This document shows, in pieces, positions 55,821 through 64,000 of a DNA stretch of 64,000 nucleotides. Position 1 is the stretch's first letter. Each line of letters opens with the position of its first letter. Origin of the DNA: Myxococcales bacterium (lineage in GTDB: Bacteria > Myxococcota > UBA796 > SXON01); NCBI GenBank assembly GCA_009692585.1, contig SHYX01000016.1, forward strand, positions 27,212-91,211, read 5' to 3'. The notes under the pieces are model-generated. The model was given only the letters and a program-made list of their open reading frames with translations, ran no database searches and had not been told where the DNA came from. A program made the translations under genes and the position numbers.

Positions 55821-58208
55821 ATGCGTCGTGCCTGGCCGTTCTTCTTGCTTGCGGCGATCCTCTGGCTCTGGCCGGTCCCGTGGACGTTGTGGACCGACGA
55901 GTTCTTCGGCGCCGGGCTCGCGGAGCGCCAGTTCTCGGGAATGCTTCACGGCGTCGCCAAGGACCGTCATCCGCCGTTGTTCTTCCTCGTCACCTGGTCC
56001 TTGGCGTTGGTGGACACCGGAGACAACTGGCTGCGACTGGTGTCGGGGCTGTCGATGCTGGGCGCGCTGGTGCTCACGACAGATGCAGCGAGACGTCATG
56101 TATCAGATCGTGTGTCGGTCGTGGTGGCGGCGTGGTTCGCGGCGTCCGCGGTCCCGGCGTTGTTCTCCCATACACTCCGGCCCTACGCCATGGCGACGCT
56201 TGCGTCGTCGGCGATGCTCTGGGGGGCGCTCGAGGCCAGTGTCGACGACGATGTGCGGTCACGACGCGGCCGCTGGGTGCTCGCGGCCGCTGGGATCGCC
56301 GCGTTCTGGACCCACTACGCGGCGGCGCTGGTCGGTGTCGCCGCCTTCGCGGCGGCGGGGGCGTCCTTGATACTTCCCGGGGGCGCCAGGCGGCGCGCGC
56401 TCCCGTTGGCCGGCGCCGGCGTGGCGGTCGTGGCCGGTTGCCTGCCCTGGCTATTGGGGCCCTTCCCGGCGCAGTTCGCGGAGAAAACGCCGAAGGGTGC
56501 GATGGTGTGGGAGGTCCTGACGTACCTGTTCTGGAGTCCCGACAAGTCGGTGCCGCCGCTGTCCTTCGCCGCCTTTGCCTTGGGGATTGGCGGCGGGTTG
56601 TGGCTGGCGATGCGCCGCGGCGCGGGTTCGCGTGCGATGCACATCCTGGCCGCGACGTACCTCGTGGCGATGGTGGCACTGCCGTTCTGGGCGTCGCAGA
56701 ACGTTCCGGCGCGCCTCCTGCGCAACTACGTCGGCTTCTTTCCGGTGGCGGCAATTTTTGCGGGGGTCGCCATCGAGGCGCTGCTGGCCCCGTTCCGGCG
56801 GTTCACCACGTGGGTGCCGGTCGCGGTGGCCCTGGCCCTGACCGGGCCGCTCACGGCGCGGCTCTTGACCGAGCCCTTCCATCCGCAGGACCTCAACGCC
56901 GGCCACGACTACCGGGTCGAAGCGCAGGTACTCGATGCGGTCATTCCCGCCGACGCGCGCATTCGCTTCCAGCCGCCGTACGTCGTGGAACAGTTCGCCC
57001 GGTACGCCCCCGGGCTCCGGGAGCGGGTCGCCAGCCGCGACGCCGACTGGGCGCTCTTGACCTCCGGCGGCGCGGGCGACGGGTGCCTGATCCTCCACGC
57101 CTTCCGCATCCGACTGTCCCCTCCCAAGCAGTATTGCGAGACGACCCTTTCGGCCATGGCCGCGCAGGCGGACCTCACCGGCTACCCATGGTTGTTCCTG
57201 GAGCGTGCCGTGCGCCACCTCGACGCGGGAGAGCTCGACGAGGCCAGCGCCGACATGGCGCGGGTGTTTGCCACCCGGCAGCGCTGGCCCGGCCCCTATG
57301 TCCTGGCCGCCCGGCTTGCCGAGGCCCAGAAGGACGACGCCGGCGTGGTCGCGGCGTACACCGAAGCGCTCCGGCTCGCGCGCGCCTTCGAGCCTCCCGG
57401 CACGCTCACCGCGGGCCTGTGGCGGGCGCTCGGACGGCTCCGCGAGCGCGCCGGGGACGGGACGGGAGCGGCGAAGGCGGCTGCGGCCGCCGAGTGCGCG
57501 GCGGGTCGGGAACCGGTCTGGGCCTGCGGGGGACCGATGGCCTGGGCCACGCGGCCCGCCGAAGGACTCGACGCGGCGAAGAAAGCTGTCGCCGCAGACG
57601 ACGCCCCGAGCGCCGAGCCGGCGGCGGCGGGGGTCGATCCGGGCCCGGTGGCTCAGGCGGTCCCGGTGCCCGTCGCCCCGCTGCCGAACCTGCCCGTTGC
57701 GACCCCATCCGAGGTCACGGCTCCGGCCAGGAAAAGGAAGCCCAAGCCCGCGCCGAGCCCCGCCGTCACCCCGACGCCGACGGCCCCGACGGCGCATTCC
57801 TGGTCCTTCGCCGACGGAGTCCCCCCCGGCTGGGTCGTGGAAGGTGCGGTCGCTTCGGGCGGCGGCGGGGTGGTGATCGGGGACGGGGCCGGTCGTGTCA
57901 GCTCGTTGTGTTCGCCTCCGCTGGGGGGGGCCGGGCCGGTATCGGGGACCGTCACCCGCGCGGTCGATATCGGCGAGGCCGCCGAGACCACCTTTTCCCG
58001 GATCGAGGGGCGCCCGCTGGGGCCGGATCGGCGCGCTCTACCCGGGGTCAAGGCCAAGGTGCTCACCTCACGAAAGACCGACACGCCCATGGGTGCGACG
58101 TCGATCGCGTGGACGCCGCCGCCAGAGGCTTCGTCCTGGCGGCTTTGCCTCAAGACCGGCGGCGCCGCGCTGGGCACCACGACCGTCACCGCCATCGATC
58201 TGAAGTAG
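55821..58208 (+). CDS. GT-C glycosyltransferase with TPR and C-terminal beta domain
   Basis: 795 residues. About nine membrane helices occupy residues 5-370. Just after the first, WTDEFFGAG and KDRHPPLFFLVTW match the acidic and His/Pro loop of ArnT/PMT-like (GT39/83) enzymes using polyprenyl-phosphate sugars. From about 430 to 590 there are TPR-like helices; then a Pro/Ala/Lys linker (APARKRKPKPAPSP) and a beta-sandwich-like end (WSFADGVPPGWVVEGA). The substrate is unknown. The C-terminal additions are unusual for this family. Confidence 0.8.
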   Translation: MRRAWPFFLLAAILWLWPVPWTLWTDEFFGAGLAERQFSGMLHGVAKDRHPPLFFLVTWSLALVDTGDNWLRLVSGLSMLGALVLTTDAARRHVSDRVSVVVAAWFAASAVPALFSHTLRPYAMATLASSAMLWGALEASVDDDVRSRRGRWVLAAAGIAAFWTHYAAALVGVAAFAAAGASLILPGGARRRALPLAGAGVAVVAGCLPWLLGPFPAQFAEKTPKGAMVWEVLTYLFWSPDKSVPPLSFAAFALGIGGGLWLAMRRGAGSRAMHILAATYLVAMVALPFWASQNVPARLLRNYVGFFPVAAIFAGVAIEALLAPFRRFTTWVPVAVALALTGPLTARLLTEPFHPQDLNAGHDYRVEAQVLDAVIPADARIRFQPPYVVEQFARYAPGLRERVASRDADWALLTSGGAGDGCLILHAFRIRLSPPKQYCETTLSAMAAQADLTGYPWLFLERAVRHLDAGELDEASADMARVFATRQRWPGPYVLAARLAEAQKDDAGVVAAYTEALRLARAFEPPGTLTAGLWRALGRLRERAGDGTGAAKAAAAAECAAGREPVWACGGPMAWATRPAEGLDAAKKAVAADDAPSAEPAAAGVDPGPVAQAVPVPVAPLPNLPVATPSEVTAPARKRKPKPAPSPAVTPTPTAPTAHSWSFADGVPPGWVVEGAVASGGGGVVIGDGAGRVSSLCSPPLGGAGPVSGTVTRAVDIGEAAETTFSRIEGRPLGPDRRALPGVKAKVLTSRKTDTPMGATSIAWTPPPEASSWRLCLKTGGAALGTTTVTAIDLK

Positions 58209-58239
58209 GCGTCGGCGCCGACGCGCCTACGTCTGTCGT

Positions 58240-59739
58240 CTACGCGGCTTCGTCCGCGTTCGAGGTGGTCCCGAACGCGCTCTTGATGGTGTCGAGCGAC
58301 AGCTTGTCCTGGTTGTAGAACAGGAAACTGAACAGGCTCGACGCGCTCGCGTACTTGTACACGTCACGCCAACTCTTGATGGTTTCCAGGTGCCGGGCCA
58401 AGGTGATCGGCCGGAAGTAGAACTCGCGGTAGAACCGGCGGTGGAACTCGATGATGTCCTCGGGCTCCAGCCCCCAGGGGACGAAGGTGGGCTCCCAGAA
58501 GCTCTTCTCTTCGTTGGACTCGTTGACCAGCCGCCCCCATTTTGTGCCTTCGCGCTCCCAGATCTCCATCTGCGGCGTCTTGGGAAGCAGCGTGTTGATC
58601 TGGACGGTAACGTCGTGAAGCGGAATCGATTTCGCGAATTCGATCGACTCGGAGATGGTCTCCTTGGTATCGGGCATATGGCCGACGATGAAGAAGGCCT
58701 TGGGGCGCAAGCCCACCTCGTGCGCCGCGGTGACCGCAGCGCGAATCTTGTCCTTGGTGATGCCCTTGCTGATGAATTCCAGCACCTTGTCGGAGCCCGA
58801 CTCGATCCCGAAGCGAGTCCGCCAACAGCCCGCATCCTTCATCGCCTGGAGCAGCTCGCGGTCGACGACCTCGACGCGTGAGGAACAGGTCCACGACACC
58901 TTTGACGCGATGTCGCGGCGCTTGAATTCCTCCATGATCCCCATGACCCGCTTCTTGCTGGCGCAAAAGAGCGAATCGACGAAGGCGATGTCGCGCGCGC
59001 CGAAATCGCGCACCAGGTACTCGACCTCGTCGGCGATGTACTCCGGACTGTGGCTGCGATAGCCCGACTTGGCCTTCTGGCAGAAGGCACAGGCGTGAGG
59101 ACAGCCGCGCGAGGTGATCATCGCGAACTTGGGTGATGCGTGTTCGTCGATCGGAATGGGCTTGTACAGATCGTGGGGGAGCAGGTGACGCGCGGGGAAC
59201 GGAAGCTCGTCGAGGTCCTTGAACCGTGCCCGCGTCGCGGTGAAGTGCATCGTGCCGTCTGGCTTTTTGTAGACGATGCCTTGCACGTCGTCGATGGAGC
59301 GCCGTCCCGCGTAGTGCTCCACCAGCTCGCACATCGTGAACTCACCCTCGTGAATCACGCCCACGTCAAAGGCCGGGTGCTGCATCGCATCGGTCGGCAG
59401 CAGCGTGACGTGATAGCCGCCGAGAACCACCGGAATGTTCGGCATTGCGCCCTTGAGCGCGGTCGCCAGCCGCTTGGCCGTCTCGAAGACCACCGTGGTG
59501 CTGCCGATGCCGACGACGTCTGGTCGGGTGCCCTCGACGCGGCGCACGGTGCCCTTGACGTCCAGTTTTTCGGCCGCCGCGTCGATGGCGGTGACCGTGT
59601 GTCCCGCCTGCTCCAACATCGCGGCGACGTAGAGAATGCCGAGCGGGGCTGAGTTGTAGAACAGGTAGGCGGTGACCGGACTGACGCTGCCCAGCTCAAG
59701 GACGGAGTCGATCGGGGGATTGATGAGCGTGATGCGCAT
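58240..59739 (-). CDS. B12-binding-domain radical SAM protein
   Basis: 499 residues. The N-terminal cobalamin-binding-like domain is INPPIDSVLELG...PLGILYVAAMLEQAGHTV. The radical SAM cluster C213-x3-C217-x2-C220 lies in SRGCPHACAFCQKAK. GIESGSDKVLEFISKGITKDKI is the SAM-binding strand region. A C-terminal helical part follows. Members of this class do methylations, ring closures and lipid or pigment modifications; the precise reaction is not evident. Confidence 0.88.
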   Translation of the reverse strand: MRITLINPPIDSVLELGSVSPVTAYLFYNSAPLGILYVAAMLEQAGHTVTAIDAAAEKLDVKGTVRRVEGTRPDVVGIGSTTVVFETAKRLATALKGAMPNIPVVLGGYHVTLLPTDAMQHPAFDVGVIHEGEFTMCELVEHYAGRRSIDDVQGIVYKKPDGTMHFTATRARFKDLDELPFPARHLLPHDLYKPIPIDEHASPKFAMITSRGCPHACAFCQKAKSGYRSHSPEYIADEVEYLVRDFGARDIAFVDSLFCASKKRVMGIMEEFKRRDIASKVSWTCSSRVEVVDRELLQAMKDAGCWRTRFGIESGSDKVLEFISKGITKDKIRAAVTAAHEVGLRPKAFFIVGHMPDTKETISESIEFAKSIPLHDVTVQINTLLPKTPQMEIWEREGTKWGRLVNESNEEKSFWEPTFVPWGLEPEDIIEFHRRFYREFYFRPITLARHLETIKSWRDVYKYASASSLFSFLFYNQDKLSLDTIKSAFGTTSNADEAA

Positions 59740-59809
59740 GGGGAGCCCTTGGCTCAGGGTAGCCTGAGAATCGCTCCACGAACGTAGCGTGTGTCACGCC
59801 GCCGGCGAT

Positions 59810-61072
59810 CTACCACTCGCGAGGCGGCCTCGGCGTGAACGGAATCGCCTTGCCGTCGGAGCCGGCGTTGTCGAACAGCGAGACCTCGACCCAGCGATTG
59901 GCCGCCCGCTCGGCCTCGGTCTGCTCGGTCCCGATCGCAGCGGAGACACCGAACGAGTGCATGGCCAGCCGCGTATCGGGGATGCCATGGGCGACCAACC
60001 AGCCATGAAGCGCCAGGCACTGTGCGAGGGTGCGCGCCAGGGCGGACGCGCCACCACCGACGCTGTCTGTCGCGACATTTATATGAACTATCGTATCAGG
60101 ATACTCCTTTAGTACCGAGGCAATTTCCTGGAGCCGTGCCTCGCTTGACGGCACGAGTTTATCATCGGCGTCGAAGCCGATCGCGGGCTGCTTTCCGAGT
60201 ATCCCTGCCAACATCGTCGGCAGCGCGTCGGGGCAACCATCGCCGTCCTCCCATGAATTCTCGGTCTCGGGCTGGTCTGGGCAACGGTCAGATACGTCCG
60301 GAAACGCGTCGCTGTCATTGTTGGAGTCCTCGCAGCCGTCCTCGTCGCGGTAGCCATCCAGGTCTTCGGCTTGCGACTTGCAGCGGTCGTTCACGTCGGC
60401 GATCTTGTCGCCGTCATCATCGGGATCGAGGCAGCCGTCGGCGTCTTCGTAGTAGTCGAAGTCCTCCATGCTCTCGGGGCACTGGTCCTTCTTGTCGGCC
60501 ACGCCGTCGCCATCGCGGTCAGGAGGCGGCTCGTACCGCAGGTCGATGCCGATGGAGGCTACGGCGCCCGGCCACGCATGGGTAGGCTGGGTGGTGGGGG
60601 ACTCGCCGATCCAAAGCACGGCGCGCGCGTCGGCTCGCACATGTACCGGACCCCAAATCATCACCCGCGCGCCACCGCCAGCGGAGAGCATCGCATCAAA
60701 AGTCGGGTTTCCACGAAACGCCAGGGCGTCTGCCGGATCGGCGGCGACGCCCGCGGAAGGCTCGAGCCGCACATGACGCCACCCCACGCCGCCGCCGACG
60801 AAAAGGTCGAGGCGCTCGCGGTCGAGGACGGTCCCGAGCATCTCGAACTGAGCCAAGGAGGTCGCCTCGGCGAACCCGTGCGTCCGGGTGGTGCCGCTGG
60901 TCCACAATAGGGAAAGCTCGAGCTCCACCGGCGTATCCGGTACCAGCGTCCCTCCCCGCAGGTTCAGGCCGATGTCCTCGACGAGGTAGTCGTCAGGCCC
61001 CGTCGCAAAACCGCCGACCGTGGCGCCGAGCGTGAGCATCTTCAGAAACGGCGGGAGCGGCAGGGCCGGCAT
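59810..61072 (-). CDS. OmpA-like protein with thrombospondin type 3 repeats
   Basis: 420 residues: beta-barrel-like strands (about 10-180), calcium-binding TSP3 repeats (PDRDGDGVADKKDQCPE, DPDDDGDKIADVNDRC, NNDSDAFPDVSDRCP) to about 285, then an OmpA-type periplasmic domain (FDADDKLVPSSEARLQEIASVL, RTLAQCLALHGWLVAHGI, RANRWVEV). No signal peptide is present, although the domains belong in the outer membrane. ATG 61072 is directly preceded by an in-frame stop and overlaps the copA stop (TGATG). Confidence 0.8.
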   Translation of the reverse strand: MPALPLPPFLKMLTLGATVGGFATGPDDYLVEDIGLNLRGGTLVPDTPVELELSLLWTSGTTRTHGFAEATSLAQFEMLGTVLDRERLDLFVGGGVGWRHVRLEPSAGVAADPADALAFRGNPTFDAMLSAGGGARVMIWGPVHVRADARAVLWIGESPTTQPTHAWPGAVASIGIDLRYEPPPDRDGDGVADKKDQCPESMEDFDYYEDADGCLDPDDDGDKIADVNDRCKSQAEDLDGYRDEDGCEDSNNDSDAFPDVSDRCPDQPETENSWEDGDGCPDALPTMLAGILGKQPAIGFDADDKLVPSSEARLQEIASVLKEYPDTIVHINVATDSVGGGASALARTLAQCLALHGWLVAHGIPDTRLAMHSFGVSAAIGTEQTEAERAANRWVEVSLFDNAGSDGKAIPFTPRPPREW

Positions 61073-63252
61073 CAGCCGCGGTTATCCGGCCGGCCTCCCA
61101 GGTGACGGAGCCGAAGCGCGTTGCTGACGACAAGCACCGACGACATGGCCATCGCGCCCGAGGCGATCATCGGATTGAGCAGGCCCAGCGCGGCGATCGG
61201 GATCGCAAGGATGTTGAAGCCGAAGGCCCAGGCGAGGTTCTGCCGGATGACACGGAGGGTGGCCTGACTGATCTCCAGCGCGGTGACGACGCGCCGGATG
61301 TCGCCGCCGACGAGGGTCAACGCCGCCGTCTCCTGCGCCACGTCCGCCCCGCCTCCGATCGCGATCGCCACGTCGGCAGCCGCCAGCGCCGGGGCGTCGT
61401 TGACGCCGTCGCCCACCATCGCGACCACGCGTCCCTCGGCCTGCAAGCGCCGCACCAGCGCGACCTTGTCGGCCGGTTGGAGCGCGCTGTGCACGCGAGT
61501 CAGGCCGAGGGCGACGGCGACGGCTTCGGCTGCGGCCGGCTGATCGCCGGTGGCCAGGATCACGTCCACACCCCGCTTCCGGAGGGCGACGACCGCGTCG
61601 CGCGCGCCTCCCCGCAGGGTGTCGGCCAGCGCGATGATGCCCAAAAGGCGGCCGCCGGCAGAAACCCACACCACGGTCGAGCCGGCGGCGCCGTGACGGT
61701 CTGCCTCGACCTCGAACGCGCCATCGGCGCCGTGCACGAAGCTGCGACCTCCCACCCGCACGTCGGTCGGCCCGCTGGGCGCGTGGACCAGCGCCGTCAC
61801 GCCGCGGCCGATGGGCGCCTCGAAGTCTTCGGACCCCAGGGCCGCGAGGCCGCGTCGATGGGCCTCCTCCCGGATGGCGCGGCCGAGCGGGTGTTCACTC
61901 CATCGCTCGGCGGCGGCGGCCAGCGCCAGGACTTGCGCCTCGTCCGCGCCCGGCGCGCACGCCACCGAGGTGACCGACGGCCGCCCTTCGGTGAGGGTGC
62001 CGGTCTTGTCGATCACCAGGGTGTCAACCGTGCGTGCTCGCTCCAATGCCGATACGTCGCGGACGAGCACCCCCAGCTCCGCGGCGCGCCCGGTTCCGAC
62101 CAGGATGGCCGTAGGCGTCGCGAGTCCGAGTGCGCACGGACAGGCGATCACCAGGACCGCGACGGCGGCGAGTACGGAGGCTTCGGCGCCGTGGCCCAGA
62201 AGCGCATGTGTCGCCGCGGTGAGGACGGCAATCACCACCACGACCGGCACGAAAACCGCTGAGATCCGATCGGCGAGTCGTTGAACCTTGGCTTTGGCGG
62301 CCTGCGCTTCTTCCACCATGCGGACGATACGGCCGATGGCGCTGTCCGCGCCAATGCGCCGGGCTTCGACGAGGAGCCTCCCCTCGTGGAGCAGCGAGCC
62401 TCCCAGAACGGTGCTGCCCACCCCGCGGGTGACCAGGGCCGACTCGCCGGTGAGGGCCGACTCGTCGACTGCGGAGACCCCCTCCACGACCAGGCCGTCG
62501 ACGGGCACGCGCTCGCCCGGGCGAACTACGAGTCTCTCTCCGATCGTCACGCTGTCCAGCGCGACCTCCAGTTCGGCGGTACCGTCCAGGAGTCGCACCG
62601 TGTCGGGCACCAGCTTCGCCAGCGCCCGGAGCGATTCGCCGGCCCGCGCGCGGGCCCGCCTCTCCATCCATCGACCCGCGAGGATCAGCGTGATCACCAC
62701 CCCGACCACCTCGAAGTAGACCTGGTGGCCGCCGTGGGCCCATGTCCAGGTGGACGTGCCCCAGGCGGCGGCGGTCCCGAGGGCGATCAGGGTGTCCATG
62801 TTCGCCGAGCCGCGTCGTGCGAGCAGGAAGGCCTGCCGGTAGAAGTCGGCGCCGGCGGTCACCAGTACGGCGGTGGCAAGGAGGAACTGGATCAGCAGGG
62901 CCGGCTCCTCGTGGATGTGCGCCATGCCGAGCACCGCCAGGGGCGCTGTGAGCGCGATGGCGATGGGCATATGGGAGCGTTCGGAGGCGGCCGGTGTCGG
63001 GCTTGCGGGACGGTGGCGGCGGTCCTGGGGCTCGAAGCCGGCGGTGCGCGTGGCGGCGAAGATGGCGTTCCAGTCGGCGGTGCCGTGCACGGTGGCGGTC
63101 TCGGTCGCGAGGTTCACGGTGACCGTGGCCGCGCCCGGGACGTCGCTGAGCGCTCGCTCAAGGCGGGCCGAGCAGGACCCGCAGTGCATGCCACCCACGC
63201 CGAAGCTCGCGCGGCCTTGGATCGGATCGGCGGGCATCGGCGTCGCGGCCAT
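61072..63252 (-). CDS. copA: copper-exporting P-type ATPase
   Basis: 726 residues. One N-terminal heavy-metal domain (GMHCGSC, Cys24 and 27), eight membrane helices, actuator TGES (268-271 region), the ion-binding CPC (371-373), phosphorylation motif DKTGT (415-419), the SEHPLG His-Pro motif, and GDGVNDAPAL. The CPC motif indicates Cu(I) export. Start is ATG 63252; upstream codons continue without a stop through unrelated sequence. Confidence 0.93.
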   Translation of the reverse strand: MAATPMPADPIQGRASFGVGGMHCGSCSARLERALSDVPGAATVTVNLATETATVHGTADWNAIFAATRTAGFEPQDRRHRPASPTPAASERSHMPIAIALTAPLAVLGMAHIHEEPALLIQFLLATAVLVTAGADFYRQAFLLARRGSANMDTLIALGTAAAWGTSTWTWAHGGHQVYFEVVGVVITLILAGRWMERRARARAGESLRALAKLVPDTVRLLDGTAELEVALDSVTIGERLVVRPGERVPVDGLVVEGVSAVDESALTGESALVTRGVGSTVLGGSLLHEGRLLVEARRIGADSAIGRIVRMVEEAQAAKAKVQRLADRISAVFVPVVVVIAVLTAATHALLGHGAEASVLAAVAVLVIACPCALGLATPTAILVGTGRAAELGVLVRDVSALERARTVDTLVIDKTGTLTEGRPSVTSVACAPGADEAQVLALAAAAERWSEHPLGRAIREEAHRRGLAALGSEDFEAPIGRGVTALVHAPSGPTDVRVGGRSFVHGADGAFEVEADRHGAAGSTVVWVSAGGRLLGIIALADTLRGGARDAVVALRKRGVDVILATGDQPAAAEAVAVALGLTRVHSALQPADKVALVRRLQAEGRVVAMVGDGVNDAPALAAADVAIAIGGGADVAQETAALTLVGGDIRRVVTALEISQATLRVIRQNLAWAFGFNILAIPIAALGLLNPMIASGAMAMSSVLVVSNALRLRHLGGRPDNRG

Positions 63253-63635
63253 GGCGGGAAGCTTCGCACCGGGGCCGGGGAGGCAAGGTGGCGGCGCGGC
63301 GAGCGGCGTGAGGGGCGGCGGGGATGGGGAGGGCTGCCGGCGAGGCGCGTTGGTTTCCGCGGCTGGGCCCCTGCCGGTGTTCCCGGCTATTCGGCGTGTG
63401 ATGTCGATGTTCGAATTCAGCGCGCTGCTGGCGGCGGCACGTGCTGAGGCTGGGGGCGGGACGCCGGCGTCGATGCTGGCCGTCGCCGTGGGGTGGGAGG
63501 GCGCGGGCGGAAACCCGCGAACCGCGGGGCGTACAACGACGCGAAGCGGGCGCTTGAAACACGGGTGTGACAACCACGGAGCCCTCGGGCCTTGACTCGC
63601 TCCGCGGCTGGCATTAGATCGCGGGGCGCCTCCTC
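63253..63635. other. gap between copA and the tRNA genes
   Basis: No gene or clear regulatory motif was found in this 383-base interval. Apparent reading frames here are antisense of the tRNA or extensions of copA. Confidence 0.5.
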
Positions 63636-63722
63636 GGAGGTGTGGCCGAGCGGTTGAAGGCAGCGGTCTTGAAAACCGCCGCCCTCGAAAGGGGGCCGTG
63701 GGTTCGAATCCCACCACCTCCT
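63636..63722 (+). tRNA. tRNA-Ser(UGA)
   Basis: Acceptor GGAGGTG pairs with CACCTCC. The anticodon loop CTTGAAA gives UGA, there is a long variable arm (GCCCTCGAAAGGGGG), and a TTCGAAT loop. The discriminator is U (63722) rather than the usual G, and CCA is not encoded. Confidence 0.95.
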
Positions 63723-63741
63723 ACTCAATGTTGGTTCCTTC

Positions 63742-63831
63742 GGAGACGTGACCGAGCGGCCTAAGGTACATGCTTGCTAAGCATGCGTACCCGAAAGGGT
63801 ACCAAGGGTTCAAATCCCTTCGTCTCCGCCA
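63742..63831 (+). tRNA. tRNA-Ser(GCU)
   Basis: Acceptor GGAGACG with CGTCTCC, anticodon loop TTGCTAA (GCU), long variable arm (TACCCGAAAGGGTA), G discriminator, encoded CCA at 63829-63831. Confidence 0.96.
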
Positions 63832-63852
63832 TATTGAATTTTCAAGATTCAT

Positions 63853-63929
63853 GCACCCATAGCTCAATTGGATAGAGCATCTGACTACGGATCAGAAGGT
63901 TAGTGGTTCGACTCCTCTTGGGTGCACCA
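63853..63929 (+). tRNA. tRNA-Arg(ACG)
   Basis: Acceptor GCACCCA with TGGGTGC, anticodon loop CTACGGA (ACG, read as ICG), TTCGACT loop, A discriminator, encoded CCA at 63927-63929. The T stem contains one T-T mismatch (AGTGG with CCTCT). Confidence 0.95.
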
Positions 63930-63938
63930 TCAAAGTAT

Positions 63939-63985
63939 GAACGCCCGCCCGGACTAATCCCCCGAGCGGGCGTTCTTCGTTTTGC
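63939..63985 (+). terminator. Rho-independent terminator after the tRNA cluster
   Basis: A perfect 10-bp stem GAACGCCCGC / GCGGGCGTTC (63939-63948 with 63966-63975) with a 17-base loop, followed by TTCGTTTTG. It lies directly after tRNA-Arg. Confidence 0.85.
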
Positions 63986-64000
63986 GACGACAAAGTGGCC

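Noticed and set aside
55466..58318. 950-codon plus-strand frame overlapping the GT-C gene
   Set aside because: Gly/Arg-rich with no membrane helices; the alternative frame has a consistent GT-C architecture.
63653..63728. Minus-strand reading like WDSNPRPPFEGGGFQ over the first tRNA
   Set aside because: A familiar artefact of translating the antisense of tRNA-Ser; not a gene.

Overview
The window is about 64 kb of high-GC, gene-dense bacterial chromosome, most likely from Myxococcota or a close former-deltaproteobacterial lineage. The evidence is: a secreted metalloprotease with a MYXO-CTERM-like tail; FG-GAP and MopE-like secreted proteins; an EF-G of the spirochaete/planctomycete/deltaproteobacterial type; a Ser/Thr kinase fused to an AAA ATPase and a TPR-like region; an HMG-CoA reductase; and two copies of the palindrome GTTCCACGTGGAAC, which I recall as the Myxococcus xanthus parS core. 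No rRNA, CRISPR array, prophage or intact insertion sequence was seen. The window ends in three tRNA genes and a terminator.

Layout. 0-6.3 kb (mostly minus): a cut-off TonB-like protein, xseB, an XPB-type helicase with its partner, lipB and tmk. 6.4-14.6 kb: the metalloprotease, a palindromic 51-bp repeat array, a lipoprotein, a rhodanese-like protein carrying a parS site, and fusA followed 6 bp later by an unusual RecA-like/SLOG fusion. 14.6-18.4 kb: a molybdenum hydroxylase that looks like 4-hydroxybenzoyl-CoA reductase, with its 2Fe-2S and Mo subunits fused. 18.4-24.5 kb (plus): two FGE-fold proteins lacking the catalytic cysteines, a small beta-barrel protein, then aroC-tldD-tldE with 4-base overlaps. 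24.5-26.5 kb: a decayed zone of frameshifted secreted-protein genes and a possible recombinase scrap. 26.5-33 kb: plsC, a QEGLA/DUF1704 metallopeptidase, an FG-GAP gene bracketed by 26-bp direct repeats, a NifU-type scaffold, a degenerate Nudix protein, and a psd/fatty-acid hydroxylase operon. 33-41 kb: an RNA methyltransferase, an HMG-CoA reductase/ureohydrolase pair, a TPR protein, a Rieske fusion, a second parS, a lipid kinase and a RumA-type methyltransferase. 41-50 kb: the kinase-ATPase, uvrC and a second three-gene molybdenum hydroxylase operon. 50-64 kb: two family-2 glycosyltransferases, a lipoprotein, lpdA, a broken AlkX-like gene, a second RumA-like protein, a GT-C glycosyltransferase, a B12-binding radical SAM enzyme, an OmpA-like protein coupled to a copper ATPase, and the tRNAs.

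Much of the content is core metabolism and envelope: lipoylation, chorismate, phospholipid synthesis, DNA repair, RNA modification and translation. The less ordinary parts are the RecA/SLOG fusion coupled to EF-G, the fused reductase, the palindromic array, the paired parS sites, the direct-repeat-bracketed FG-GAP gene, and several enzymes whose key catalytic residues are replaced (tmk P-loop, Nudix box, FGE cysteines, RumA cysteine). Start codons were chosen by domain boundaries and overlaps. Functions are inferred from motifs only.
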